Below, piece by piece: positions 1 to 6,635 of a stretch of 21,988 nt of DNA. The position numbers and the translations under genes were made by a program. Position 1 is the stretch's first letter. Every line of letters starts with the position of its first letter. The stretch spans positions 1 through 21,988 of IMG/VR virus record IMGVR_UViG_3300003873_000076. One strand, 5' to 3'. The notes under the pieces are model-generated. The model was not told the origin of the DNA and did not search any database. It saw nothing but the letters and a program-made list of their open reading frames with translations. Source of the stretch: a virus.

Positions 1-2
1 CT

Positions 3-110
3 GGTAAAGGTGAAATCGTGCTGAAAAATGTGAGTGATGAGACGGTTAGAAGAGTTAGAGCTTTTATCAAAAATAACTATCTTGAGGTTGAGGAGCGAGG
101 CGATGAGTGA
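3..110 (+). CDS. C-terminal fragment of an unidentified gene
   Basis: The third reading frame is open from the left edge and gives 35 residues (GKGEIVLKNV...VEERGDE) before TGA at 108-110. The tail overlaps the ATG of the next gene (103) by a few bases, the tight coupling seen elsewhere in this operon, so it is probably a real gene end and not noise. The fragment is charged and probably helical or beta-alpha. I do not recognise a family from so little sequence. Confidence 0.5.
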   Translation, partial: GKGEIVLKNVSDETVRRVRAFIKNNYLEVEERGDE

Positions 111-537
111 TGAGTGGATAGGTATTGATGAATTTTGCAAGATATTTGAGATAACAAAGGCAAATGCCTACACAACAATGAACCTAAATCCAAACTTTAA
201 AGCTTATACAAAAAGATATAAAAAGAGGAGAGTTATAAACAAGGCTATTTTGAGAAAAAGAAACAAGAAAATACAAAATAGAGAGTTTTGCCAAAAGAGG
301 TATTATGAGATTGTAGATGATTTAAGCGAGTCAAAGATAGCAAAGTATTTGGCATCTAAAAGCGATAGATTTAAAAGTCATAACAGTTGGCAGATGTTTA
401 TTAACAAAGGCATGTGGATAAAAAGAAAGATAAAAATAGGGAGGCTATTTAGAATAGACATGTTCGATGAAATGAGCCATTTACTCAAAGATGTAACAAG
501 TAAAGATATAGTTGACTACATAAAAGGCACACGATGA
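103..537 (+). CDS. Putative DNA-binding phage protein, unknown function
   Basis: This 144-residue protein is very basic (many Lys/Arg, for example KRYKKRRVINKAILRKRNKK at about 40-60). Residues 7-30 (IDEFCKIFEITKANAYTTM) look like a helix-turn-helix of the kind that reads 'this regulator defines a site', and a second helical segment (FKSHNSWQMFINKGMWI) lies near residue 95. I chose ATG 103 over the upstream GTG/ATG at 34/37 because AGGAG at 91-95 sits seven bases before it. The end overlaps the next gene as ATGA (534-537), indicating translational coupling. It could be a replication accessory protein or a transcription regulator; I cannot name the family. Confidence 0.6.
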   Translation: MSDEWIGIDEFCKIFEITKANAYTTMNLNPNFKAYTKRYKKRRVINKAILRKRNKKIQNREFCQKRYYEIVDDLSESKIAKYLASKSDRFKSHNSWQMFINKGMWIKRKIKIGRLFRIDMFDEMSHLLKDVTSKDIVDYIKGTR

Positions 538-911
538 AAAAAGAGCAGTCATTATCAAGCAAGATAGCACACTATCTATCGGCAAAGTATCCAAAGGTTG
601 TCTATCGGTTTGATTTGATAGCAGACTATAAAATGAATGCTAAAGTAGCAATGGCTATAAAGAGGCGGTATCTTCACGAGGTCGGATATCCTGACCTCTT
701 TATAGCAAAGTGCAAAAATGGATATGGTGGCTTATACCTTGAGCTTAAAGCAACAAATATCTACAAAAAAGATGGAACACTAAGAAAAGATAAACACTTA
801 CAAGAGCAGGAAAAAATGCACGAGAGGCTAAGAAGAGACGGATATAAGGTGCAGTTCGTGGTAGGGTTTGATGAGGCAGTTAAAGCAATAGATGAGTATA
901 TAAGGAGTTAA
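534..911 (+). CDS. VRR-NUC domain nuclease
   Basis: This 125-residue protein matches the VRR-NUC branch of PD-(D/E)xK nucleases. Residues 51-55 (GYPDL) carry the metal-binding Asp54. Residues 67-72 (LYLELK) carry the E-x-K pair, Glu70 and Lys72. A Gln (90 or 92) follows in the next helix, then the usual strand-helix ending VQFVVGFDEAVKAI. Small stand-alone VRR-NUC proteins are common in phages and are thought to cut branched or structured DNA, that is, to act as Holliday-junction or flap nucleases. Its place just upstream of the terminase fits a role in resolving replication concatemers before packaging, but that is inference. It starts by ATGA overlap with the previous gene. Confidence 0.85.
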   Translation: MKKEQSLSSKIAHYLSAKYPKVVYRFDLIADYKMNAKVAMAIKRRYLHEVGYPDLFIAKCKNGYGGLYLELKATNIYKKDGTLRKDKHLQEQEKMHERLRRDGYKVQFVVGFDEAVKAIDEYIRS

Positions 912-912
912 G

Positions 913-1056
913 ATGTTTGAGATAAAACAAGCAAAAAATAAGGTGCAGTGGTTTTTGATGTATAATGAGTGTATCGTTGGAGTGTTTTATAGTATTGAGA
1001 GGGCTATGGAGGAGATGGGAAAGGCGGTTAAAGAGAAAAAGGAAGGCGATAGATGA
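913..1056 (+). CDS. Small hypothetical protein (47 aa)
   Basis: ATG 913 follows an excellent ribosome-binding site (AGGAG, 903-907) that overlaps the stop region of the nuclease gene, and the frame runs 47 codons to TGA 1054-1056. The predicted peptide has an N-terminal half with aromatic and hydrophobic residues (VQWFLMYNECIVGVFYSI) and a charged amphipathic helical tail (ERAMEEMGKAVKEKKEGDR). I do not recognise it. Operon position, RBS and the ATGA overlap with the next start support it being translated. Confidence 0.6.
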   Translation: MFEIKQAKNKVQWFLMYNECIVGVFYSIERAMEEMGKAVKEKKEGDR

Positions 1057-1200
1057 AAGACAACACAGTTACCATTCATCCAACTGTAAAACGCTGAAGA
1101 TAAAAAAATGCCAATAGGCAAAATGATAGAAATACTACTTGAAAAAGACCCTGAATTTATAAAGAAAAAGAGGATCTACTACAACTATAAAAAATCTTAA
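1053..1200 (+). pseudogene. Short gene split by an apparent 1-nt frameshift
   Basis: ATG 1053 overlaps the previous stop (ATGA) and has AAGGAAGG upstream, but it opens only a 14-codon frame ending at TGA 1095-1097. A second frame begins at ATG 1108 and encodes 30 residues (MPIGKMIEILLEKDPEF...) ending at 1200. Removing one A from the run at 1088-1091 joins both into a single 48-residue protein without an internal stop. So this is either a small gene broken by a frameshift (or a sequencing indel), or two tiny genes. No function can be assigned. Confidence 0.35.
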
Positions 1201-1212
1201 AAGATACAAAAC

Positions 1213-1249
1213 CCTCACATTTTGAAATAATCATAAAAAATGTGAGGAG
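1213..1249 (+). promoter_or_regulatory. Hairpin overlapping the next gene's ribosome-binding site
   Basis: A perfect 11-bp inverted repeat, CCTCACATTTT (1213-1223) and AAAATGTGAGG (1237-1247), is separated by a 13-base loop. No U-tract follows, so it is a poor intrinsic terminator. Its 3' arm runs into GAGGAG (1244-1249), the only good Shine-Dalgarno for the downstream TTG start at 1256. Folding would therefore hide the ribosome site, which makes translational control plausible. Confidence 0.55.
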
Positions 1250-1255
1250 TTTATC

Positions 1256-1552
1256 TTGGGATTTATGGACTACTTGGAAAAACTACTACAAAACATACCT
1301 AACAAAAATGAAATACTTATCAACATATCAGAGCGATACTCAGGAAACAGGGAATATATAAAAGATATAAAAAGCAAAATCACAAAACAGTTAATCATAG
1401 ACATATACAAAGAGCGATACAAGGATCGATACAAAAGAGGAACTATCTCACACTTGCTAATCTCAAAAGAAATATCAAAATATCTACTTAGCAAAAATAT
1501 CTTTATGAGTGATGAAGCAGTCAGAAAGGTGCTAAGAAATGATTGTAGATAG
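1256..1552 (+). CDS. Small putative regulator upstream of terminase
   Basis: This 98-residue lysine- and tyrosine-rich protein is probably all helical. Residues about 26-40 (SERYSGNREYIKDIK) followed by a helix (QLIIDIYKERYKDRY) and a terminal HTH-like segment (ISKEISKYLLSKNIFMSDEAVRKVL) recall the layout of Mor/C-type late activators of Mu-like phages, but the match is weak. The start is taken as TTG 1256 because AGGAG at 1245-1249 is six bases upstream; ATG 1265 would be 15 bases away. It overlaps the terminase small subunit start by 14 bases. A late-gene activator would make sense here. Confidence that it is a gene is good; confidence in function is low. Confidence 0.6.
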   Translation: MGFMDYLEKLLQNIPNKNEILINISERYSGNREYIKDIKSKITKQLIIDIYKERYKDRYKRGTISHLLISKEISKYLLSKNIFMSDEAVRKVLRNDCR

Positions 1553-1976
1553 CAAACAAATAGCTGAGATATTTGGAGTATCTGTATCGGCTATAAGAAA
1601 ATGGCATACTTTTGGACTTCAATACACCAAAAAGGGAAATAAGAGATATTATGATACAAAAAAAGCGATAGATTGGTATCTTGACTATAAGAGACCTATT
1701 GAAAATATTGGTGAAATGTCGGCTGAAGAGGCAGATATAAGGCTAAAAATCGCAAGAGAAAAGATGCTAAAACTTGACTATGCCGTTAAAAAAGGCAAGT
1801 TGATAGAGATAGAGAGACTTGATGAGCAAATGGCACTTTTGGGTAATCTGTTTATATCTGAGTTAAGACAATGCTACATAAAACTACCTCAAAAACTCAA
1901 AAAGATAGCAGATAGACATATAAAAAATATGATAGAAAAAATCAAAGAAAAAATCAAAAATGATAATAGCGGGTAA
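1539..1976 (+). CDS. Terminase small subunit (Nu1-like)
   Basis: This 145-residue protein recognises the packaging site and recruits the large subunit. Residues 5-27 (SKQIAEIFGVSVSAIRKWHT) form a MerR/Nu1-type winged helix-turn-helix, followed by the wing (YTKKGNKRYYDTKKAIDWYL). A long charged helix (SAEEADIRLKIAREKMLKLDYAVKKGKLI) corresponds to the dimerisation part of lambda Nu1, and the C-terminus is helical. The length is normal for Nu1-like proteins (lambda about 181). It overlaps both the upstream gene and TerL (17 bases), so the terminase pair is translationally coupled. The cos or pac site it binds is not obvious in the sequence. Confidence 0.85.
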   Translation: MIVDSKQIAEIFGVSVSAIRKWHTFGLQYTKKGNKRYYDTKKAIDWYLDYKRPIENIGEMSAEEADIRLKIAREKMLKLDYAVKKGKLIEIERLDEQMALLGNLFISELRQCYIKLPQKLKKIADRHIKNMIEKIKEKIKNDNSG

Positions 1977-3891
1977 AAGACTTTTATCAGTCTTAGAGTG
2001 GAAAGAACTTATCCCGATAGATGAGTGGGCTGAAAAATACTATCACTTAGAGCCTGAAAGTGCTATCGGGGGTGGACTGTATAACTTTGAGTATGCCCCA
2101 TATCTAAGACTGCCTATGCAATCCATAGGGTTTGACAATCTAAACAACTATAACTTTTGGTTTGCATCACAATCAGGTAAAACTACTCTATCAATGGTGG
2201 CTTTAAACTACTTTATAGATAGAACACCCTCAAACATAGCTTTTTATCTACCAAACGATAACTTAGTCCCCTCAACTTCAGCAGATAGGATACTCCCATC
2301 CATAAGACGAACTCCAAATGCAAAAAAGATAGAGGTAGAAAAAGAGATAAACAAACTCAAAGACAATACTAAAATCATAAGATATGGTGGCGGGGTTTTA
2401 AAGGTTTTAAGCGGAAATAGTGCTGCCAATAGAAAATCATTTCCTGCAAAGTATATATTTATAGATGAGACAAGCGAATTTAAAAAAACTCATATAACAG
2501 AGATAGAAGAAAGAGGGAAAACTTATAGTGAGTTTGGCGGTAAAATCATCAAAACCTCTACATCACTAACTTCAAATGACCCCTGTGTAAAAGAGCATAG
2601 ACAAGCTGATTGCATAATGGAGTATTTTATCAAATGTCCTAAGTGTAAAAAAGAGCATATAGATGACTTTTTAGAAAATGTGAAATATGAAGAGCTAAAA
2701 GGCGATCTTGAAGATGAAGAGTTTAAAGTAAGATACATCAAACACGCAAGAGAAACAGCATACTATGAGTGTCCACATTGTAAAGCTAAACTGGATGATG
2801 AACTTTTTAATAAAGCAGTTGAAAAAGGCAGATGGGAAGCGATAAGAGGTGATATACACAAAGATAAAAAGGTAAGCTTTAGAGCATCAAGTATGCTTAG
2901 TTTTTTTGTAACTATCGGCTCTATGGTTGATAGGTATCTTAACTGTGGAGATGATGAAGAGCTTTTAAGAAGTTTTTTTAATGGATACCTCTCAAAAGTT
3001 TTTACCCCCAAAAAAAAGCAAAAGTCTCATAGTGAACTTTTACCTTTGATAAATGAGGAGATGGACAAAGGGAAGATTTGGAAAGATACATTAAGTATCG
3101 TTGGTAGTGTAGATGTGCAAAAAGACCACTACTACTATGCAGTGGTGGCATTTAAGCAAGGCGTAGCAGTGCATATCTGCGACTATGGAAGAGTGGAAAA
3201 TGAAATAGACCTACAATATAAGATTTTACAGGGATATAAAGATGATGAGGACAATATCCAATATGTTGAAAAATGGGCGATAGATAGCGGATATGATACT
3301 AAAAATGTATATGACCTTGTAGAGCATTTAAACAGTTTAAATGATAAAGCCGAGTATGATGAAACACTTAGAGAGATATTTGATAAAAGGCAAGGTATCC
3401 CCTTAGATGTTGTGCCGATAAAAGGCGCAAATAGAGAGATGAATGTTATATCACAGATAACCACGATAGAGAGTGATATAAACGGTAAAAAGTATGATGA
3501 TAGCTTGAAGCTACATATCATCAATACTAAAATGTTCAAAGACAATGCACAAGGCTACATAGATAGAAGTTTAAATCCTGAATATGAGGGTAAAAAGAGG
3601 CTATCTATACATGCACAAGCCGGTGATGATATACTAAAATCTTTTGTAAGCGAGCATAAAGTAGAAGTGATAAATAAAAAAGGTATATCAAGATATGAGT
3701 GGGTGCCGGTAAAAAAACACCCTTTCAATCACTATTGGGATTGTTTGGTATATTGCTTATATCTTGGTGAAAAGCTTGATGTGAGGTTTAGAGAGCCTAT
3801 CATAAGACAAACAGTAAAAAGAACACCGCCTCCAAAAAGGGAGCAATCCGTTGATGGTTTTGTGATGGGAGATTGGCTGGACGAATACTGA
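1960..3891 (+). CDS. Terminase large subunit (GpA family)
   Basis: This 643-residue packaging motor is an ATPase plus nuclease of the lambda GpA family, of normal length (lambda gpA 641). The ATPase half has a P-loop-like segment ASQSGKTT (69-76), Walker B FIDE (167-170, Asp169/Glu170) and a coupling motif KTSTS (198-202). Two CxxC pairs (226-229 and 271-274) form the zinc-binding insertion typical of GpA. The nuclease half has SVDVQ with Asp385 and AIDSGYD with Asp442 as likely metal ligands. It translocates DNA into the prohead and makes the genome-end cuts. The P-loop lacks the first Gly of a classical Walker A, which is common in terminases. The ribosome site is weak, so translation probably depends on coupling with the small subunit. 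Confidence 0.95.
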   Translation: MIIAGKRLLSVLEWKELIPIDEWAEKYYHLEPESAIGGGLYNFEYAPYLRLPMQSIGFDNLNNYNFWFASQSGKTTLSMVALNYFIDRTPSNIAFYLPNDNLVPSTSADRILPSIRRTPNAKKIEVEKEINKLKDNTKIIRYGGGVLKVLSGNSAANRKSFPAKYIFIDETSEFKKTHITEIEERGKTYSEFGGKIIKTSTSLTSNDPCVKEHRQADCIMEYFIKCPKCKKEHIDDFLENVKYEELKGDLEDEEFKVRYIKHARETAYYECPHCKAKLDDELFNKAVEKGRWEAIRGDIHKDKKVSFRASSMLSFFVTIGSMVDRYLNCGDDEELLRSFFNGYLSKVFTPKKKQKSHSELLPLINEEMDKGKIWKDTLSIVGSVDVQKDHYYYAVVAFKQGVAVHICDYGRVENEIDLQYKILQGYKDDEDNIQYVEKWAIDSGYDTKNVYDLVEHLNSLNDKAEYDETLREIFDKRQGIPLDVVPIKGANREMNVISQITTIESDINGKKYDDSLKLHIINTKMFKDNAQGYIDRSLNPEYEGKKRLSIHAQAGDDILKSFVSEHKVEVINKKGISRYEWVPVKKHPFNHYWDCLVYCLYLGEKLDVRFREPIIRQTVKRTPPPKREQSVDGFVMGDWLDEY

Positions 3892-3893
3892 AA

Positions 3894-3927
3894 CCTCATC
3901 ACTAAAATGTTTTGTAGAGTGATGAGG
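3894..3927 (+). repeat. Hairpin copy 1 (CCTCATCACT arms)
   Basis: CCTCATCACT (3894-3903) pairs perfectly with AGTGATGAGG (3918-3927) around a 14-base loop, three bases after the terminase stop codon. No run of T follows, so it is not a standard intrinsic terminator. The same arms recur in a second hairpin 139 bases downstream. Confidence 0.75.
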
Positions 3928-4032
3928 TAGTCTTTCACTTCGCACCTGAATTCTACCACATCTCTCCAAAAAAGTCAATAAAACAATCAAAAAATGTTCA
4001 AAAAAAATAAGCCTTTAAGTATGAATAATAGC

Positions 4033-4074
4033 CCTCATCACTAAAAAACTAAATTGCTTTATAAAGTGATGAGG
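4033..4074 (+). repeat. Hairpin copy 2 (same arms as copy 1)
   Basis: CCTCATCACT (4033-4042) and AGTGATGAGG (4065-4074) enclose a 22-base loop of different sequence from copy 1. Identity between copies extends to CCTCATCACTAAAA on the left and AGTGATGAGGTA on the right, while the loops are unrelated. This argues for selection on the arms (protein or RNA-processing site) or for a duplicated insertion boundary. Confidence 0.75.
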
Positions 4075-4156
4075 TAACAATAAAGTTTAGCGACTAAAAT
4101 TTTACCCAAATACTCTTTATAAGTCAAGCATAGAAACAGATATTAAATCAATTAGC

Positions 4157-4185
4157 TTTACAATCAACCAAATAGATAGTATAAT
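4157..4185 (+). promoter_or_regulatory. Sigma70-type promoter for the accessory islet
   Basis: TTTACA (4157-4162) and TATAAT (4180-4185) are spaced by 17 bases, the ideal distance. The transcription start would fall around 4192, just before the ribosome site AAAGGAG (4201-4206) and ATG 4213. This near-consensus promoter after terminase means the islet can be expressed independently of the late operon, for example in the lysogen. Confidence 0.7.
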
Positions 4186-4212
4186 TATAAAAAAGATTTT
4201 AAAGGAGTAGTT

Positions 4213-4650
4213 ATGCAAGAAACAAGGTGGTTTGCCGACATAGACAAAAAAGAAGTAGCCAAAAGTTTTGGAGTGCCTGAAAATACTATCATAAAATGGA
4301 AAAAGGCACAAACAGATGGGGATAATTATCGAGGGTATATGTATGATAAAATGTCCTTGATAGCCAAAATGGAAAAAGATACGGAGCAAAAGCTAAAACA
4401 GCTTTTTACGGAAAAAGAGCTTATGGCACTATGGGGAGCTTTTGCCAAAAGCACAATGTATAATTATGATATGATAAGCATGAAAAATGCTCTTGAGTAT
4501 GGGTTTAGTGATTATTGTGTCTATGAGAGCATGGAAGCATCACAGTTCACGGATGATTTGGAAAAATTTAAAGACAATGTTTGCAAAAAATTATCATCAC
4601 TTTGCGATTTTGAAAAATATGTTTTGTTGATGATGTTAAAACAAAAATGA
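4213..4650 (+). CDS. Putative HTH regulator, islet gene 1
   Basis: This 145-residue protein has an N-terminal helix-turn-helix at about 11-32 (DKKEVAKSFGVPENTIIKWKK), the pattern of a small site-specific DNA-binding protein. The rest is helical, with FTEKELMALWGAF followed by a conserved-looking tail (CKKLSSLCDFEKYVLLMMLKQK). The second half vaguely resembles a common family of small phage and plasmid proteins that start with 'FTkaEL' helices, but I cannot name it. It has its own strong promoter and a perfect ribosome site. An autoregulator of the islet or a superinfection repressor is possible. A GC-rich hairpin follows it. Confidence 0.7.
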   Translation: MQETRWFADIDKKEVAKSFGVPENTIIKWKKAQTDGDNYRGYMYDKMSLIAKMEKDTEQKLKQLFTEKELMALWGAFAKSTMYNYDMISMKNALEYGFSDYCVYESMEASQFTDDLEKFKDNVCKKLSSLCDFEKYVLLMMLKQK

Positions 4651-4660
4651 CTTTTACAAT

Positions 4661-4705
4661 CCCCACTCCAAAAAAAAGTGGGGAGACCCCTCCTAACGCT
4701 TTTTT
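4661..4705 (+). terminator. Probable weak terminator after islet gene 1
   Basis: CCCCACT (4661-4667) and AGTGGGG (4677-4683) form a 7-bp stem with an A-rich 9-base loop. The right arm can also pair in a second small hairpin with CCCC at 4687-4690. A run of six T lies at 4700-4705, some distance downstream. The stem is strong but the T-run is not adjacent, so termination may be partial. Confidence 0.45.
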
Positions 4706-4766
4706 GAGTATCCCATAAAATGTGGGTATGCACTTTCAGTAAAAAAATTCTACTATAACAAAATAT

Positions 4767-4879
4767 TATAATCATAAGAAAAAATAACTCTCTATAAAGT
4801 CCTATATTTAGGCACTTTTAGCACTTTTAAAAATAAATTTTGTATGTTTAAGACTTTAATTTTTGATTTAGTGTATAGT
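4767..4879 (+). promoter_or_regulatory. Likely promoter region of the 478-aa gene
   Basis: This AT-rich stretch contains TATAAT (4767-4772) and TATAGT (4874-4879), either of which could be a -10 box; neither has a good -35 box. Between them lies a direct repeat GCACTTTTA (4812-4820 and 4821-4829), a possible operator. The ribosome site AAAGGAG (4897-4903) and ATG 4909 follow. Confidence 0.3.
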
Positions 4880-4908
4880 TTCGTAAATTAAAATTTAAAG
4901 GAGATGAG

Positions 4909-6345
4909 ATGTTAGATTTTACAAATAAGAAACAAATAGGAGTAAAAGAAGTAAGAACCCTTATAAAAAACAATAAAATAAGAAAAATTGCTATTTTAAA
5001 TAGTGATTTTTTAACAAGAGCGGCAAAAAATGAAGCCCTTGCATACTTGTTAAAACAAGAAGATTTTTTAAAACAATATTTAAAAGTAGATATGGATAAA
5101 ATAAAAATATCTACTAAGAAATATTATGTAAATAAAAAAGATAGATATTGTGATGGTATTATGCCTACAAAACACTTTAGCAAAATAGGTCGCATTCCTG
5201 CTTTATTAGATAATGGATGGGGAGGGTATGTAAAACAAAGTTATTATCCTCTAATAAATGTTGCTTTGGAAGATTACATAAAACAAAAACAAAAAGATTT
5301 TATTAGGGGATTAAGAACAAGAGAGCAAAATTTAGAAAAAGCTTTTTACACTTTTAAAAAGATAACAGGCGTAAAAGATGAATGGTATAGCATAATTAGC
5401 TATGAAAAATATGCTAAACAATACGGCTATAAATCATTGCAGCAAGTTTACGCCGCAGCAAGAAGATACAAAAAAACAGAAGAATATAAAAAACTTAGAA
5501 AAGAAAGGCTTTTTAATTATTTATACTCAAAAATATTTGAAAAATATGGCTACAGTATAGGAGATTATATATACTTAAGAGAAGAGACAAGAGATGAAAT
5601 AAAAAAAGAAATGTGCCAAAAAGAAAAAAATTACAAAAAATATGGCAAATTTTTGGCGGATAAAGATATAAGAAGTGTTAAAAATGTCCAGGGCGGACAT
5701 GATGGTTTTTGTATTTTTTTAGATACTCTTGCAGCGGTAAGTTACGATTTTGATGAAGATTGGGACTATTATAGTAAAAGCTGGCACAAACAACACGGTC
5801 CTAAAAAAACCGTAGTAAACAGAAGAGTAACTTTTTACAAAAAAGGAATGGCTCCTAAAACTATCTACTTAGACAATTTTAGAGGGGATTTTATACTAAA
5901 AGCATACAAAGAAGCTTTTAAAATTAGAAAAACACACTACAAAGATACAAAGAAAAAGAGAATACAGTTGGACGCTCATTTTAAAGTAAAAAAAATAAAA
6001 GAGTTGTGTGGTATAGAAATATACACAAGAATTATAAATAATTGTGTATATGATTATGTCGCTTACTATAATAAAACAACATATCACGCTTTTACTAAAA
6101 AAGAAGCTATTACAGGGTTAAAAAATAAAGTTAATAAAAAATATAAAACAGATAAAGAGCTGCTTGACTACAAAGAAGCCAAAAAGTATGGATTTTGTGA
6201 TGCAGGGATAAAAAGTTTTTGCGAAACAAACGGGCTTAATTGCGATAGCAGCTATACAAGAGCGGAACTTAAAAAAATAGTTGCAGAAAATAAAGAGAAA
6301 AACAAACCTTTTATCGCAGAGTTAACAAAAATAGGGATAATTTAA
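4909..6345 (+). CDS. Unknown 478-aa accessory protein, islet gene 2
   Basis: I do not recognise this protein. It is soluble-looking, very rich in Lys and Tyr, with no signal peptide or TM segment. Three parts are visible. Residues 1-240 are mostly helical and basic. Residues about 260-335 look alpha/beta, with GGHDGFCIFLDTLAAVSYDF, WHKQHGPKKTVVNRRVTFYK and PKTIYLDNFRGDFIL. The C-terminus (about 375-478) contains a strand-helix segment (YDYVAYYNKTTYHAFTKKEA) and KEAKKYGFCDAGIKSFCETNGL, a pattern I associate only loosely with uncharacterised phage proteins. The start is secure (AAAGGAG six bases before ATG). Leu is mostly TTA and AT content is high, unlike the terminase gene, suggesting separate ancestry. 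A defence, superinfection-exclusion or nucleic-acid-binding role is possible but unproven. Confidence 0.75.
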   Translation: MLDFTNKKQIGVKEVRTLIKNNKIRKIAILNSDFLTRAAKNEALAYLLKQEDFLKQYLKVDMDKIKISTKKYYVNKKDRYCDGIMPTKHFSKIGRIPALLDNGWGGYVKQSYYPLINVALEDYIKQKQKDFIRGLRTREQNLEKAFYTFKKITGVKDEWYSIISYEKYAKQYGYKSLQQVYAAARRYKKTEEYKKLRKERLFNYLYSKIFEKYGYSIGDYIYLREETRDEIKKEMCQKEKNYKKYGKFLADKDIRSVKNVQGGHDGFCIFLDTLAAVSYDFDEDWDYYSKSWHKQHGPKKTVVNRRVTFYKKGMAPKTIYLDNFRGDFILKAYKEAFKIRKTHYKDTKKKRIQLDAHFKVKKIKELCGIEIYTRIINNCVYDYVAYYNKTTYHAFTKKEAITGLKNKVNKKYKTDKELLDYKEAKKYGFCDAGIKSFCETNGLNCDSSYTRAELKKIVAENKEKNKPFIAELTKIGII

Positions 6346-6635
6346 AAGATTTAAACGGCTTAGGCTTTTCTTTTGCTCAAAAGGAGATTTTAGATTGGAT
6401 GTGCCGTAATGTTTTTAATTAGCTACTAAAAACATAAAAACATTGCAACTGATAAAATTTACCGGTAACATCTTAACCCCAGATGTAAAACAGGGGTTAA
6501 ATAAAAAAGCTATTGTTGTAGCTATTGAATTGTAAAAAACATTTCAATACAGCACCTGTGTCGGTTCAAGAGTGCTACAACAATAGCAAAAGAATTATAT
6601 CAAAAGTAAATAAAACAAAACTTAAGGAGGATGAG
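6346..6635 (+). other. Non-coding stretch rich in inverted repeats
   Basis: No convincing gene lies here. A good Shine-Dalgarno (AAGGAG, 6381-6386) is followed only by a TTG/ATG mini-frame of 4-7 codons (ATG 6399). Then come four inverted repeats in a row: AATGTTTTTA/TAAAAACATT (6408-6417/6435-6444), the palindrome TTACCGGTAA (6459-6468), TTAACCCC/GGGGTTAA (6473-6480/6493-6500), and a 14-bp pair (6509-6522/6574-6587). None is followed by a T-run. The arrangement fits a structured leader, an attenuator or a small RNA. Confidence 0.6.
6509..6587 (+). ncRNA. Candidate structured RNA, 79 nt closed by a 14-bp stem
   Basis: GCTATTGTTGTAGC (6509-6522) pairs perfectly with GCTACAACAATAGC (6574-6587). 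Inside, ATTGAATTG (6524-6532) pairs with CATTTCAAT (6540-6548) with one mismatch around a TAAAAAA loop, and ACAG/CTGT (6549-6552/6556-6559) makes a small second arm, so the fold is a multibranch junction of tRNA-like size. It contains GGTTCAAG but cannot be folded as a normal tRNA. The strand is assumed from the flanking genes; no promoter of its own is clear. It could instead be an operator or cruciform at the DNA level. Confidence 0.4.

Noticed and set aside
3183-3545. 120-codon open frame on the minus strand inside the terminase gene
   Set aside because: Opposite-strand shadow of an A-rich coding region; Ser/Phe/Leu-rich low-quality translation, no ribosome site, and it covers conserved terminase nuclease sequence.
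3894-3927. Intrinsic terminator for the terminase operon
   Set aside because: The stem is perfect but is followed by TAGTC and not a T-run, and the same arms recur 139 bases later without a T-run, so I list it as a repeat.
4117-4389. 90-codon minus-strand open frame with many Phe/Ile that looks like a membrane protein
   Set aside because: It is antisense to the promoter and start of the HTH gene, which has a consensus ribosome site; AT-rich antisense frames often mimic membrane proteins.
6509-6587. tRNA gene, because of a 79-base length, perfect end pairing and GGTTCAAG near the 3' side
   Set aside because: The T-stem does not pair (loop not closed by G-C), the hairpin loop TAAAAAA lacks U33 in the right place, there is no D-arm and no 3' CCA context. 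The end stem is 14 bp and not 7.
6509-6587. CRISPR or tracr-like repeat, because GTTGTAGC and GTGCTACAA resemble ends of some type II-C repeats
   Set aside because: The two pieces are too far apart for one repeat, there is no second repeat or spacer, and no cas gene is present.
6525-6635. Longer version of the 173-aa gene starting at TTG 6525
   Set aside because: No ribosome site precedes TTG 6525 and it lies within the inverted-repeat region. ATG 6636 has a consensus AAGGAGG upstream.
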